The notes: generated by a model from the letters alone, not told the origin. A stretch of 64,000 nucleotides of DNA from Jaltomata sinuosa (GCA_003996215.1 QJPP01000049.1:1611501-1675500); one strand, 5' to 3'; shown: positions 1 through 11,538, counted from the stretch's first letter. Numbers and translations are program-made.

Positions 1-2
1 AA

Positions 3-569
3 ATTTTGGCTAAGTCTGTGAATGTGAACCAGAGAGATTGGGCAAGAAAGCTGGATGACGCACTCTGGGCGTACCGAACAGCGTTTAAGACGCCAATAGG
101 TATGTCTCCTTAACAATTTGTTTTTGGTAAAGCTTGTCACTTGCCCGTGGAACTTGAGCACAAAGCCCTTTGGGCGCTCAAAAAGTTAAATCTCAGTTGG
201 AGAGAGGCATCGGAACTAAGGTTGGAACAATTGAATGAGATGGACGAGTTCCGATTGCGAGCATATGAGAGATCCGCTCTCTACAAGGAACGAATGAAGC
301 TATACCATGACAGAAAAATTGAGAAAAGGGAGTTCAAGGTTGGGGACTTGGTATTGTTGTTCAACTCCAGGTTCAAATTATTTCCCGGGAAACTCAAATC
401 CAAATGGTCCGGACCATTCAAAGTACACCAAGTGTTCCCATCCGGTGCGGTCGAACTCGAAAATAAAGATGGTGAGTTGTTCAAAGCCAATGGGCAGAGA
501 GTAAAGCAATATCTGGGCCTCCCGGAGGAGGTACATGTTCTGTCTCTGGTGTATCTTGATGAAGTCTGA
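3..569 (+). pseudogene. Integrase C-terminus of the Athila-like element (broken)
   Basis: This encodes the end of a Ty3/gypsy integrase, which inserts the cDNA copy into the host genome. The reading frame is open from the window edge (about position 3) and carries the family's conserved stretch around LDDALWAYRTAFKTPIGMSP, then FGKACHLPVELEHKALWA, and the basic C-terminal domain with KFKVGDLVLL-type and KWSGPF motifs (here FKVGDLVLLF, KSKWSGPFKV). A TAA at 111-113 interrupts it exactly where the family has a tyrosine (SPYQ... becomes SP-stop-Q). The catalytic domain lies upstream of the window. The frame ends with TGA at 567-569. Family assignment is secure; the copy is non-functional. Confidence 0.8.
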
Positions 570-1789
570 GTAATCAAGACACCCGCGTCGTGCCGCGATG
601 TTAAATCAGGCACTGTATGGGAGGCAACCCATATATTGTTGTTGTATTATGGTCTTAGAAAGATTTGATTTGTTAGAATTGGTTAATTTGTGCATTGAGT
701 GTACAGGTACAAAAAGGTGGAAGTAACAGCATGATTCTGTCTACGAGTGATGGTTCCAGTTGACGGACCGTCACGCCTACGACGGCCCATCACACAGACC
801 GTCACATGTCGACAAATAATTATACCCACTGTTTGGTACTGACGGTATGAGTGACGGACCGTCACGGACTTGGTGGACCGTCACTTCAGGCCGTCACCCA
901 CGAGACTCACAAGGGCTCACTGTCTAATTGTGACGCACCAAGTGATGGACCGCCAAGTAGTTGACGGTCCGTCACACCAGGCCACCGCATCAGGTAAGTT
1001 TTAATTTTTATTTTTTTTGTTTGTGTGACCCGACCCGCTCCTCACCTCAAACCGCCTAAATATATGGAAATCATCTTCCCACTCATATTCTACTCTCAAG
1101 CTCCAAACCTCCACTAAAATCAAAATCCTCTTTTCCCCAAGCAAGCCCCACATCCCCATTGTTCCTTCTCCACCATCGTCCAAAAATGCAAGAGACCAAC
1201 AAATTCCCGTCGAAGACTAGGGTGTCCATCAGTTCATATAATTAAAAAAGGAATAGATATTTCTTCTCACTAACAAAATCAAGGTATGATTCTAAACTCT
1301 TCCTCGTTGGAATTATTGAGCAGCATCGTGACGAACTACCGGAGGAAATTGTTGGGTTTGTGAAATTGTGATAATGTAAATGTTGTTGGGTATGAGTGGT
1401 GTTGTTGTTTGAAATCATAAAACTTAACATGGGTGAAGTCTTGAGTACCCCATGAGATTAATTACATGATGGGTGGTGACCTTGTGAAACCAAATCCCAC
1501 AAAAAAATGGCTAAACCCCGAATAGAGCACAAGGTGTTCGAGGAAATGCCTCAAAGAAGGATAAAACTTGCTGTCTCAAAGTGACGGTTGGAATGATGTC
1601 CCGTCAGATAAGTGACTGACCGTTAGCTAAACCGTCAACAATAGACAGTTCACTGTCTCAAAGTGACGGCCGGTGCGACGGTCCGTCACCACTGCGACTG
1701 ATCGTCACCCAGACCGTCACTCCGAGACAGTGGCTAAAAGCGAGTGTTTTTCCAGTTCTCATGTGTTTAAACTGTGCATGTGCAGGTAC
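570..1789 (+). other. Non-coding spacer with GACGG/CCGTC palindromes
   Basis: Untranslated DNA between the integrase and the env-like gene. It holds two clusters of short inverted motifs of the type TGACGGACCGTCA (about 760-990 and 1580-1720), also found in the element's LTR. I see no gene here. Confidence 0.6.
994..1785 (+). other. Candidate intron ahead of the env-like gene
   Basis: A good splice donor (CAG|GTAAGT, GT at 994-995) and a pyrimidine-rich stretch with an acceptor (TGTGCAG, AG at 1784-1785) frame 792 bp. The gene's first ATG lies five bases after the acceptor. Splicing to reach a gene placed after pol is known for env-like genes of plant retroelements. That it happens here is inference. 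The antisense homologue at 13.9 kb has the same layout. Confidence 0.35.
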
Positions 1790-3679
1790 ATGGCCCCCAA
1801 ACAACAACCACCTCGCGGTCAAGCTCAAAAGAGGAAAGAAAAAACCGCTGCCACTCGGACCTTAATTGATGAATCGAGTAGCGACGAAGAAGCAGTTGAA
1901 GCCCCGACTTACCAGACTAGGCTAGCTAAACGAAGAACCACCCAAGTCTCCCAGTCTGAAGAGGAGAGTGGGTCATCTAGCAGTGAGTCGGGGAGCGGTA
2001 GTGGATCAGAAGAAAGTGGTAGCTCCAGCCCCAATCCGGAGGATGTAAGTGGTCCTGAAACCACCAAAATTGCAGGGAGTGCACCCATGGATAGAGAATC
2101 GATCTGGTGGGCATTTAAGGATGCTCAGAAGCACTATCTTGACGGTTTTACCAAAACAATGTCGAGAAGCCACAAAAGACCGATAGCTGAAGAAGTGCAA
2201 ATCATGACCACAGATCTGCCTGAATACCCAGTTCTTCAGACACAATTTCAAAGGTATCAGCTCGGGTGAATGAGCTCACCCCCGGGATTCTATTATCCAG
2301 AACTAGTCCGGGAATTCTATGCCAACTATTTGGCACTGTTGGAGAACAAATGTGAGCCAGGAAAAGGGGTTAAATCAGCACCAAGGCAGGACAGGGTACC
2401 GGTTTGGGGTAAACAAGTGAACATCTCCCGAGAAATGATTAACAGAGTCCTCTTTGGCCCTGAATACATCCCTCCACCTGATATGCCAGAGTTTCATGAC
2501 AATATTTCCAACGCCTACTAGCAGAGACCATGGTTAGCCCGAACATTGACTGATGGCTCACCACCTTGGCTAACTCAGAGGGGACGAATATCGAAGCAAT
2601 CACTAAGCTTTGTAGCCAAGTTTTGGTGGGCGGTTGTGCGGTACAGGTTATTTCCAACAGGAGGAGACAATAATTTGGATGAGGGAAGAGCCATCCTTGT
2701 GGCAAGCTTGATAGCCGGGTACGTCATCAACTTCGGAATGATAATTGTAGATGAGATGCGGACCAGGGCCATAAAAACTACTTCTTCTTTGCCGTTCCCG
2801 TGTCTAGTTACTGAGTTATGCAGGCGTGCAGAGGTACCGATATGGGATGGTATTGATAAGCAAGTGGCAGCGTCATCAAAGCAAAATATTGACAAATCAA
2901 AGGATGACACTAAGTTTGAAATGAGGATTCATAAGCCTCAGATCTTTGAAGAGCCAACCACAACCACCTCCGAGGCAACCGACACCCCATCAGGCACAGA
3001 AATGCCACTTGCGGTGTTTGATCCGAAATCTTCACAGATAATGAGAGCTACTGCTGAAAGCTCTGGCACTGCGGCAAGGCCTCCTCTACCACCAGAATAT
3101 CACATGAACCCCCAAAATTTTGCTAAAATGGTGCAAAAGCAGAAACGGTTGGACAAACAAATTGCCGCTTGGACGGACTTGTTCAAACCCACCATTGATG
3201 AAGCAATACGGGAGGCTCTGAATCCATTTGAGGGGCTGCGCACAAGGGTCGATGCGATGGAAACCCGGATGGATGCAAGGCTAAACGAAATGAGCATCCC
3301 GGACCTGGCAAGATTTGAGGTCGAACTAAAGAAGGTGAAAAATGATATCACAGTCCTCAAGCAAGAAAAAGCACTTTATGAGGAGACTTCGGAGTTCGTG
3401 GACTTGGACGAAGAAACCATGATAGTGGATTTGATGGGTCGGCCACTGAAAATTAATGAACCCCAAGCAGGTGAAAGTGGGGTAAAGAAGTCAAAAAAAA
3501 GAAAGCACAAAAAGATATCAGCTGAGGAGGACGAGTTAGAAGTTGCGAAGCAGCGGTCGGTAGTAGATGAGCAGCTGCGACAGGAAAGAGTGCGTGCCCA
3601 AGCAGGTGGGGCATCATCCAGTGCAGTACCAGAGTCTGAAAGGACCCCAGATGTTGATAAGCCGCGTACGGAAACCTAG
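1790..3679 (+). pseudogene. Env-like third gene of the Athila-like element (two in-frame stops)
   Basis: A single frame (frame 2) runs from ATG 1790 to TAG at 3677-3679 and is interrupted only by TGA at 2267-2269 and TAG at 2519-2521, so about 630 codons were once one gene. The N-terminus is basic and then very rich in Ser/Glu/Gly (codons about 30-85). The middle resembles the 'putative plant transposon protein' domain found in Ty3/gypsy third genes: FYYPELVREFYANY, then FWWAVVRYRLFPTGG and PFPCLVTELCRRAEVP. The C-terminal third is charged, coiled-coil-like and lysine-rich (KKSKKRKHKK). I see no convincing signal peptide, so 'env-like' refers to position only. The start at 1790 follows a probable splice acceptor; an ATG at 1673 in the same frame is less likely. 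Function unknown. Confidence 0.65.
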
Positions 3680-5098
3680 GTTTCCCAGGTACCCCTATGC
3701 CTTTATTCTGAATATCTGTTTCCTTGAGCATTGAGGACAATGCTAAATTCTTTTGTTAGGGGTAGGAGTACCACCACCGGAGGTTTTTGTTGCCGTGTTT
3801 CTTTTCCTCCGGTGTGCTATCTAGTAGAACCGGCATGTTTAGGTTGTCGTTTAAATTTTGGTTGTGTTGTGATGTCTATAGCAAGCATGGCTTTTTGAAA
3901 CAGAAAACTAAAAGGAGCCCCCTCTGAAAAAGTTGATTTTGTACTTATGTTTGAAATGATTGACTGCTCTGGATCCTTGAATGTCATTGTGTGGTTGTGA
4001 TTGTAATAATTATGCTTAAGCCAAGCTGATGTTTTGATAGTTGGTAGTGGTATGGTTTCTTGGTGCCAAGTGTGTGTGAGCTTATTGTTATAAATTCTTA
4101 CTCCGTGCATGCATCTAGAACTTGCCCGGTCTATTTTGTTAAGTTTGAAGTTGGTTTCTTAGGAAAGGATCACAGACCCTTTTTGTGTGCAGTCCACTTA
4201 GCTTATAAGACCGTCCAAATGCAAATAATCCCTTTGATCCCTGTTTGAGCCATAATTGACCCTATTCTTTCAATAACCTGTCACCATTTCTTTTTAACTT
4301 TGAATCCCTATTTTGGCCCTGGTCCTTCCTTGGACATCGTGCACCTCAACTCAGGCAATCAGCCTAAGTTGAGGGTGGCTACTATAGAGGTAAATGATAA
4401 GAAAAATAGGATGAATAAGATTGGTTGTGGATAGAATGAAAATTTCAGGTGTGTGCCTAAGAAAAGAAAGAAAAAGAAACGAAAAAGAAAAAAAAAATTG
4501 TCAAAAGAAAGAGGCCGCACCTGTAGCTAGAAAGAAGGGAATAAAAAGGTGAATAAGGATGGACGAAGTAAAGTTAAGTGGAAATAGTAGGTCAGTGATT
4601 CCAAGGAGGGTTTAGTCACTATTCCCTAAATGTATCCTACCTGCACCCGAAGCCTCATTACAAGCCAAAACAAGTCCTGTAGTGATCCTGAGCGGCTTTC
4701 TGAAAAACTGAAATAGAATAGCAAGGGCAAGCTTATGGCATCGCATGTGCATTGTTTGAAATCGTTTGTGAGTGTGAGCGCCTTACCTAGTCCCAAATCT
4801 TGTGTGTGGGACTTCTTTGTGGTGAGGGCACCAAGATCTCTGTATTATCTATTGACTGTTGGGATAGCTGTTGTGTGTGTATGTAGAATATTCTATCATA
4901 TCGAAATGACATGTTTGGATCCTTGCAAGTTAGCGTTTCATACATTTGTGTACTACTAGAGGGTGGCTTGATTTAAATTGGAAGCTGTTGAATGACCATG
5001 AGTTGCTAGGGACACGAGTTTGTTTTCTTAGTTGAGTCATCTTTTTGTTTTGTTGTCATGTTGCTTGAGGACAAGCGAACGTTTTAAGTTGAGGGTGT
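3680..5098 (+). other. 3' non-coding region and polypurine-like tract of the Athila-like element
   Basis: No gene seen. A line typical of these elements (GAGGACAATGCTAAATTC, about 3731) follows the env-like gene. A second version (TTGAGGACAAGCGAACG, about 5064) precedes AAGTTGAGGGTGT at 5086-5098, which is the likely polypurine tract because the LTR starts directly after it. An A/G-rich patch lies at about 4450-4520. Confidence 0.5.
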
Positions 5099-5262
5099 TG
5101 ATGTGCCGCCATTCTACGACACTTTTGACTCTTTTAACTAAGAATAATCGTGAGTTTTCAAGCAACCGTTGTCGTTTTTGATGTTTTATTGTTATATTTG
5201 CAGGGAATGGAGCTAGAGATAGAAACGGAAGAAAATATGATCAAAAAACCCCACTGGTTAAG

Positions 5263-5592
5263 GGTGACGGCCACCCTGACGGCCAGTCACTCATGTGACG
5301 GTCTATCAGGTGTGCCACCAAACCTGGCATCAACTAAAGGAGCCACTGGATAGCGGCGACGGTTGGCACGACGGCCCGTCACACCCGTGACTGACCGTCA
5401 GCCAAGCCGTCAAGTGGGAGCTCAAGGAGAGCTGCACTGGATAGCAACGACGGTTGGCGTGACGGCCCGTCACATGGGTGACTGACCGTCAAGTCAGAGC
5501 TAAAATATGGCATGCACTGGATAGTGGCAACGGCAGGGAGTGACGGACCGTCGCCGTGGTGACGGTCCATCAAGCGACTCATCAAACGCGAC
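5263..5592 (+). repeat. GACGG-palindrome repeats inside the LTR
   Basis: Three imperfect tandem units begin with CACTGGATAG at 5344, 5435 and 5515 (spacing 91 and 80). Each carries GACGG...CCCGTCAC and GTGACTGACCGTCA-type motifs that can pair with each other. The block lies upstream of the TATA box, in what should be the U3 part. Confidence 0.6.
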
Positions 5593-5637
5593 GCGGGATT
5601 CCGAAAATTCTATTTTGGACTTTATTTCCTGGACTAC

Positions 5638-5645
5638 TATAAATA
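5638..5645 (+). promoter_or_regulatory. LTR TATA box
   Basis: TATAAATA in the context CTACTATAAATACCCTG, about 540 bp into the LTR and downstream of the palindrome block, as expected for the U3 promoter of a retroelement. Confidence 0.5.
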
Positions 5646-6567
5646 CCCTGTGTTAGGTTTATTTTATTATTCATTACCCAATAGTTCTAGGATATTTTTG
5701 AGCGAGTTTTTGAGAGGAAAACACGACATAATTCGTTGTTCTTCTTCTTCTTGATCGTTCTTGGGATTTTAGCTTCTTGTTCTTGGATAATTGAAGCTTG
5801 TGTTCATATATCGTAAGAATCTTTTCTCTTTATTATGAATATGATTTTCTTCTCTTTCCCTAATAGCATGAGCAACTAACTTCCCACAACTAGGGTTGTG
5901 GGAGCCATGGCAAAAGTAGCAATATAGATTCCGGGTAGCGTAGGGTTCAATCTTTATGTGGTCACGTCGTTAATAATTCATTATCAACGTTTTCTAGTGG
6001 TTGCAAACATTATGACATGCCTAGGTTTAATTTGCTTGAGCAAAGAGATTAAAACCGGAAAATTTGATTAACTATGAGGATTCGAGGCTACCAACTCTCG
6101 TCTTATGATTAATGCTGTAACTAGATTAATCTACTTGATGTTTAGGATTGAAATAAGAAAGTTCACCGTTTCAAGTTCGAGAGAATTGAAAAGGAAATTC
6201 GTCTATTTGGTTGAGAAACGTTTAGACGATACCATTAATTCAATCACATCGTGACATGCATATAGAAAGAACCCGGTTAAGCTTTGAGTCAAAATTGTTA
6301 CGACGCCATGGTGAACAATTCCCTAGTTCATTCTCATATTGATTATTACTCGTTAAAACTCGTAAATTATTATTTGCATTGTTCAAATATTGATCACACA
6401 AACCCCCCCAATTTACCGGAAACTATTGATAACTAGTCATTTAATTCACTAACAACTTAATTTTCACCTTATTCCCTGTGGGATCGACCCCAACCTTAGT
6501 TGGGTTCTATATTTGACTACGACCGCTTACGCTTCTTAATTTGGAGTCGTAATTTGGGCGTATCAAG

Positions 6568-7827
6568 CGCTACTGGTGGCCCGGGATGAAAAGGAACATA
6601 GTTGATTTTGTGTCCAAATGTCAGAACTGCCAGCAGGTAAAGTATGAACATCAGAGACCTGCAAGGCTACTTCAGAGGATGCCAATTCCAGAGTGGAAGT
6701 GGGAAAAATTAGCCATAGATTTCGTGATGGGTCTTCCCAAGACATTGGGGAAGTATGACTCAATTTGGGTCATTGTTGACAGTCTGACCAAGTCCGCTTA
6801 TTTCATTCTGGTCAGGGGAGATTACAAATTGCAGCAATTGGCTAAGATCTACGTGAAGGAGATTGTGAGACTGCATGGGGTGCCACTGTCCATCATTTCA
6901 GACAGGGGTATGCAGTTTACTTCTAAGTTTTGGGGCAAGATACATGAAGAGTTGAGTACACAACTCACTTTTAGCACAACCTTCCATTCTCAGACTGATG
7001 GTCAGTCGAAGAGGACGATCCAGGTATTGGAGGATATACTGAGAGCATGTGTGATGGACTTCGGGGGCCATTGGGACCATTTCCTGCCGTTGTGCAAATT
7101 TTTGTACAACAATAGCTACCACTCCAGTATTGACATGGCACCGTTCGAGGCATTATATGGGAGGAACTGCAGATCACCTGTTGGGTGGTTTGAGGAAGGC
7201 GATGTAAAGCCTCTGGGTATGGACTTAGTGAAAGAAGCGCAGGAAAAGGTAAGGGGCATTCAGACCAAATTGTTGGCTGCTCAAAGCAGGCAGAAGGAGT
7301 ATACAGATCACAAGGTCCGGGATATGAATTTTCAGGTTGGTGAACAAGTATTGTTGAAGGTGTCACCAATGAAAGGGGTTATGCGGTTTGGTAAGAAGGG
7401 CAAGCTAAGCCCTCGGTTCATCAATCCATTTGAAGTTCTTGAGATGGTGGGGCCAGTGGCTTACAAGTTAGCACTGCCACCTAGTTTATCAGGCGTCCAT
7501 CCGGTATTCCATGTATCCATGCTTAAGTGATACCATGGGGATGGGGATTACATTATCAAGTGGGATGAGGTATTTTTCGATAAAGATCTTCGTTATGAAG
7601 AGGTACCAGTCTTAATTCTTTCTCGGGATATCCAGAGGTTGAGGACAAAGGTGATTGATATGGTGAAGGTTCAGTGGAAGCATCATCCGGTTGAGGAAGC
7701 CACTTGGGAAATAGAGAAGGACATGCGGTACAAGTACCCTCAATTGTTTAAGGATCCAGGTACTACACTTCTCTTATTTTATTTTTGTAATTTTGGGTTT
7801 GATCATTCGGGGACTAACGATGGGTAA
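6568..7827 (+). pseudogene. Integrase plus chromodomain tail of chromovirus A (broken)
   Basis: The frame enters at RYWWPGMK right after the Athila LTR, so the zinc finger's histidines are missing but CQNC remains. The DDE core follows: AIDFVMGLPKT (first Asp), VPLSIISDRGMQFTSKFW (second Asp). The third catalytic position, 35 residues after the second Asp, reads GQSKRT, where the family has Glu, so Lys replaces the catalytic residue. The LSPRFINPFEVLEMVG region and HPVFHVSMLK are typical of this clade. A TGA at 7528-7530 interrupts the frame at the usual MLKKYHGD site. The same frame then continues to a chromodomain-like end (VQWKHHPVEEATWEIEKDMR) and TAA at 7825-7827. Such tails help target insertion to chromatin. 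The copy is dead. Confidence 0.85.
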
Positions 7828-8211
7828 ATTGGTATCTGTTGTAATGACTGGGTCCATCGTTATGGGTAGTCCAATCGTTCCAAGTTTTAGAGTTAGAAAA
7901 CTCCGGGTTTAGGAGTTTGAAATTCTGGGCTAGGCTAGCCTCAACCAATTTTGGAGCAAGGTGGAGTCTAGGGAAATCCGGGTAAGGATTGATTTAGGTG
8001 TCTTCTGTTAAGCTAGTTTTCCGCGTATCCAACACATAAATGAGTCTGGAGGACTTTTCAGAATCGAATTTGGGTAAGTAGAACTCCCAGAATCACGTTT
8101 GATGTGAAAGGGTTATTTCGGGTCGTCGGGGGAAGCAAGTGTATCATAAAATGGCCAAATCTAGGAGATTTCTGGACATTCTGTCCATGACGAGTGCAAT
8201 GGTCCACGGTA

Positions 8212-8346
8212 GCGACCTTCGCTATAGCGGTGGAAAATACCGCTATAGTGGTGGTCAAGGCGGTCAACACTGCTTAAGACCTCTAAGCGGAAGCCGTCCG
8301 CTATAGCGGGACTGCTATAACAGAGCAGGGACCACTATAGCGGGCC
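8212..8346. repeat. CCGCTATAGCGG palindrome cluster (LTR A)
   Basis: Several full or partial copies of the self-complementary motif CCGCTATAGCGG (for example CGCTATAGCGG at about 8220, CCGCTATAGTGG, CCGCTATAGCGGG). Similar clusters occur at 12.43, 14.09, 14.72, 15.25 and 21.76 kb. Confidence 0.65.
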
Positions 8347-9077
8347 AACGAGATTTTAATGCAGAAACATTTCCCAAAACATTCAGTTTTCACAACTTCG
8401 TTTTGGGAGAAGGGCTAGGCAATTCCAGGCAATTTTCCTTTGATTTTCTTCTCTAAGGTATGGTTTCTACTCCCCAATCTTTGTACTACTTTTCCTATGC
8501 GGTAGAATCGCTAGGAGGGAACTTGGAGGAAGGTTGGAATAACCTAGAAATGGTAGAATTCGGGGAAGGAAGGAGATTCAAAGCTTGAACGTTCTTGGAT
8601 ATTGTTAAAAGTAAGATATTATGATCATAGGTTGTTAAATTCTCTATTTTTATCCATAAAAATGATAGAAGTAGATGAATTAACGATAGGAAAGCCCGGG
8701 AAAAGGATGGAATGATCATGGGTGGCCTGGGGTTTTGGGATTTGGTGTAATCCGAGTTATGTGCAGGCCTTGTTTGTTAATTTCATGTACTTGTGTGTTA
8801 TTTTAGACCAAGAACGAGAAAGGAATCTGTAACACGGGAAAGCTCGGGTTGAGTAGAGCTTGGATCATTTTGAGGTAGGTGATGACTTACGATTTCTGTG
8901 AATGTTGTATATTCTTGTACTCATATCTAAGTGTTTGTATGAATTACATTGCTTAGGGAAGTTGTGTAGAATGTCTAGGTTCCTGTTTTACAGTTTGTGA
9001 GTTGAACGGTGTGTTTACTTGTTGGTTTACAAGTTGGTTATTCATCTATTTGACTGTGGATTGTTGACATTCAGTTG

Positions 9078-9225
9078 GCTCGGGTACCACGCCTGGTATG
9101 GAATACTAATGGTTAGCTCAGGTACCACGCCTGGTACAGGATACTGATGGTTGGCTCAGGTACCACGCCTGGTAGGGGAATACTAATGGTTGGCTCGGGT
9201 ACCACTCCTGGTACGGGGTTATTTT
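9078..9225 (+). repeat. 38-39 bp tandem repeat, four copies
   Basis: Units start with GCTCGGGTACCACGCCTGGT-like sequence at 9078, 9116, 9154 and 9193. Related units occur in LTR B (one at about 10,218, three at 16,247-16,350). Confidence 0.8.
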
Positions 9226-10732
9226 ATTACATCATTGCATTTATATTATTGTGTTGCATTGACTGATATTGGTTCCGCGAGTGGACCGAGTTGTTTATTG
9301 AAATATGTTATTTGTTTGGTGGTCCTTGAGTGGCCAGAATTTTCTATATAACTGTTGTGTTGGTCTTGGTTTAGGTCGGGTTGTTTATTGACATTTGGTG
9401 TTGTCTAGAGGGGATCCCAGGGTGGGTCCGGGCTAGACAGAAATGTATAGGTTATGGCCATGTGATGGTGGTTTCGAGTATAAGAGGTGGATTTCATGCG
9501 GGAACAAGCTAAGTAGAGACTTGTAGTCTAGGTGTGCCTATTAATATTGTTGCATGTCTTCCATACTATTTACTTGATATTGTTGTACTGTTTATACACT
9601 GTTTATTTGGAAACTTGCTGATGATCCTACCAGTATACAGTGGTGATGTACTGATACTTCACTTGCTTTTCTTTTGGTGAGTACAGGAAATCTTCCAGCG
9701 GCTGAGACACGACCTCATCTATAGCACCGGTGATTTCTGACTTCAAGGGTGAGCTGATCAATCAAGCTACCTTGGATCTATCTTTAGAGTTTCAACCCAC
9801 TTATTTCGGGCTTAAAACTACTTTCGTATTTTCTTTTTTGGGAGTTACATCCCCGTACTCTAGATGTTGATAGAATTGTTTGGTACTGTGATTTTCAGTT
9901 TCTAGGGGGATTTTCCGCAGGTTTATTAATGCTATAGTGATTTGCTTATTTGATTGCTAGTTTACGTTCTTGTTTGCTTGTTTTAGGCTGTTAGTCTAGG
10001 CAAAAAGGGGTGAACTTTATTGGTTCGCTCATCCGGGGGTTGGATGGGTGCCACTCACGATGGTCTGGGTCGTGACAACATTGCTTAGGGGATGATTTAG
10101 GGATGTCCAAAAGTCCTGTTTTTCAGTCTTGTGTAATGAACTAAGTGTTATTGCTTGTTGGTTTACAAGTGTTGATTGTTCATTGTTTGTGACTGTGGAT
10201 TATGTGACTTTCGATTGGCTCGGGTACCACGCCTGGTTCAATTTACTTTATTGCATTGATTTTATCTTTATTTAATGGTTCCCTGAGTGGACCTGGTTGT
10301 GCTTATGAACTGTGGTTGTTTATTTTTGGTCCTTGAGAGGTCGGACTGTTACATTGCTTTATGAGTTTGGTCTTGGTGTAGATGGGGTTGTGTGTCTTGA
10401 CACTTAGGTGTTGCCTAGGAGGGATCCAGGGTAGGTCCGAGATATGTAATGGGGTATAATGGTTGTTTGTTGTGGATTGTTGATCATGGTTATGGAGTGG
10501 TTTACATGTGGTTGATAAACTAGGGGAATGACTGGGAGTCTGATATTGTGTGACTAGCGGGTGATATACTGGGAAGAATTGCCTAGGGACCCGGGACGGG
10601 TCCGGGTACTTGGGGGTAGTACTCCGGGTGTAGTGGGTCTGGGATGACAGGGACTGGGTTATTTCTGGATGCATAGTCATGGGGGTTGACTAGGGTAATG
10701 ATGAGGCAGTCAGGGTTGGACTTAGCGGTTGG

Positions 10733-10907
10733 TCTAAGGTTAGTGTGACTTGGAAATTCTAAGGTTAGTGTGACTTGGGGAGTCTAAGGTTAGTGAGACT
10801 TGGGAAGTCTAAGATTAGCGTGACTTGGGAAGTCTAAGGTTAGCGTGACTTGGGAAGTCTAAGGTGGGTGTGACTTTGGAAGTCTAAGCTTAGCGTGACC
10901 CGGAAAA
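10733..10907 (+). repeat. 25-bp tandem repeat, seven copies (5' LTR B)
   Basis: Copies start TCTAAGGTTAGTGTGACTTGG-like at 10,733 and then exactly every 25 bp to 10,883. The other LTR carries seven copies in the same register at 16,843-16,993. Confidence 0.85.
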
Positions 10908-11131
10908 CTTCAGAGAAAGGGAGTTGGCAGCGGAAGGAATGGAAGAGGTTGAGGTAAGGGGTGTGAATAGACGATCGGTCTAGATCGGGTCCGATAAGGG
11001 TAAACGGTGAAGGAGGGAGCTATATTGTTTATTTTTATATTTTTAACTGCTTTCCTATATAATGGTACGTGTGGATTCGGGTCGACTGATGGTGCCTACC
11101 ATTACGTGTGGTTGTACTGACTTTACTCTTG

Positions 11132-11151
11132 CTATACCCTTTTGGGTATAG
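11132..11151 (+). other. Perfect 8-bp hairpin in LTR B
   Basis: CTATACCC-TTTT-GGGTATAG. The same hairpin is conserved at 17,241-17,260 in the second LTR, about 110-130 bp upstream of the TATATAAA box. Confidence 0.6.
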
Positions 11152-11520
11152 TCTGGTTGCAGGGTTGGTGATGTTTCATAGGTACATGATGATGGTGATC
11201 AACAACAACTTCTGTCCTTCGATTTCATGATGAAAGTTGTGTCCTATTTACATTTCTCTATATAAATCCTATAGTAGCTCTTATACCTATTTCGACTAGG
11301 TCTTAGGGAGGGTGTCTTAAAGTTGTAAATGTTTTCATTGCTTTCGTCAACAAGGAGTTATTCCTGAATAAAAGAATTTTAAGTTTTTCATGTATTAAAT
11401 GATGGTTTATGGTTTCACTTGAGGTTTCCGCGGCTTTCTGTTAGACTGGTGGTAAGAGTTCGTCTATCTAGGTGCATAGAGTAGGCGCCCACACGATCCA
11501 GTAGGTCGGGTTTTGACAGA

Positions 11521-11538
11521 TGGTATTAGAGCCTAGGT
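11521..11538 (+). other. Primer binding site (initiator tRNA-Met type)
   Basis: TGGTATTAGAGCCTAGGT lies two bases after the 5' LTR end. It resembles the TGGTATCAGAGC site complementary to the 3' end of initiator tRNA-Met used by many plant LTR elements, with one change (C to T). It fixes the element's orientation as plus. Confidence 0.75.

Larger units (their letters stand above)
1..6565 (+). mobile_element. Athila-like Ty3/gypsy element, 3' half
   Basis: The right-hand part of an LTR retrotransposon whose left part lies before the window. In order it has the integrase C-terminus, a non-coding stretch, an env-like third gene, about 1.4 kb of 3' non-coding DNA with a polypurine-like tract, and a terminal LTR. 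The order pol, long spacer, extra gene, LTR is the plan of the Athila group. Just past the LTR the sequence resumes inside another element's integrase zinc-finger region, so this copy inserted into a chromovirus. The expected 5-bp target duplication would be AGCGC (6566-6570), but the matching left flank is outside the window. Confidence 0.75.
5099..6565 (+). repeat. 3' LTR of the Athila-like element
   Basis: It begins TGATGTGCCG after the polypurine tract and ends GGGCGTATCA, giving matching ends TGAT...ATCA and a length of 1467 bp. It contains a TATA box, a GACGG-palindrome block and, near its end, the phrase TGTGGGATCGACCCCAACC that is common in this group's LTRs. The right boundary is confirmed because another element's integrase frame resumes two bases later. 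Confidence 0.7.
6566..10077 (+). mobile_element. Chromovirus 'A' (Ty3/gypsy), pol 3' end and 3' LTR
   Basis: This is the part of a chromodomain-bearing Ty3/gypsy element that lies right of the Athila insertion: integrase from its zinc-finger end, chromodomain-like tail, then the LTR. The rest of the element must lie before the window. It ends at 10,077, where sequence homologous to the middle of another LTR family (B) takes over, so A appears to have inserted into B's 5' LTR. Confidence 0.7.
7840..10077 (+). repeat. LTR of family A (3' LTR of the chromovirus)
   Basis: It begins TGTAATGACTGG after GGGTAAATTGGTATCTGT and ends GGTCGTGACA, 2238 bp. Its ends match the reversed copy at 20,585-22,262, which defines the family. 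It carries the GCTATAGCGG palindrome cluster (8214-8345) and a 38-bp tandem repeat that the solo copy lacks. Confidence 0.65.
10078..11518 (+). repeat. 5' LTR of element B (front part displaced)
   Basis: From ACATTGCTTAGGGGATG onward this matches the later part of the LTR at 15,109-17,626 with few changes, and it ends GGGTTTTGACA just before the primer site. It includes a 25-bp tandem array, a hairpin, a TATA-like TATATAAA at 11,259-11,266 and an AATAAA at about 11,368. Confidence 0.65.

Noticed and set aside
1..6565. A pararetrovirus or other viral insertion
   Set aside because: The integrase, TG...CA LTR and polypurine tract identify a Ty3/gypsy retrotransposon; no movement or coat protein motif is present.
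8214..8345. CTATAGCGG cluster as a riboswitch or transcription terminator
   Set aside because: This is plant LTR DNA, and the palindromes recur in untranscribed-strand contexts; no bacterial-type signal is expected.
10303..10680. Minus-strand 125-codon open frame
   Set aside because: It lies inside LTR B, has a Thr/Pro/Ser-rich composition expected of a G/T-rich opposite strand, and matches no domain.
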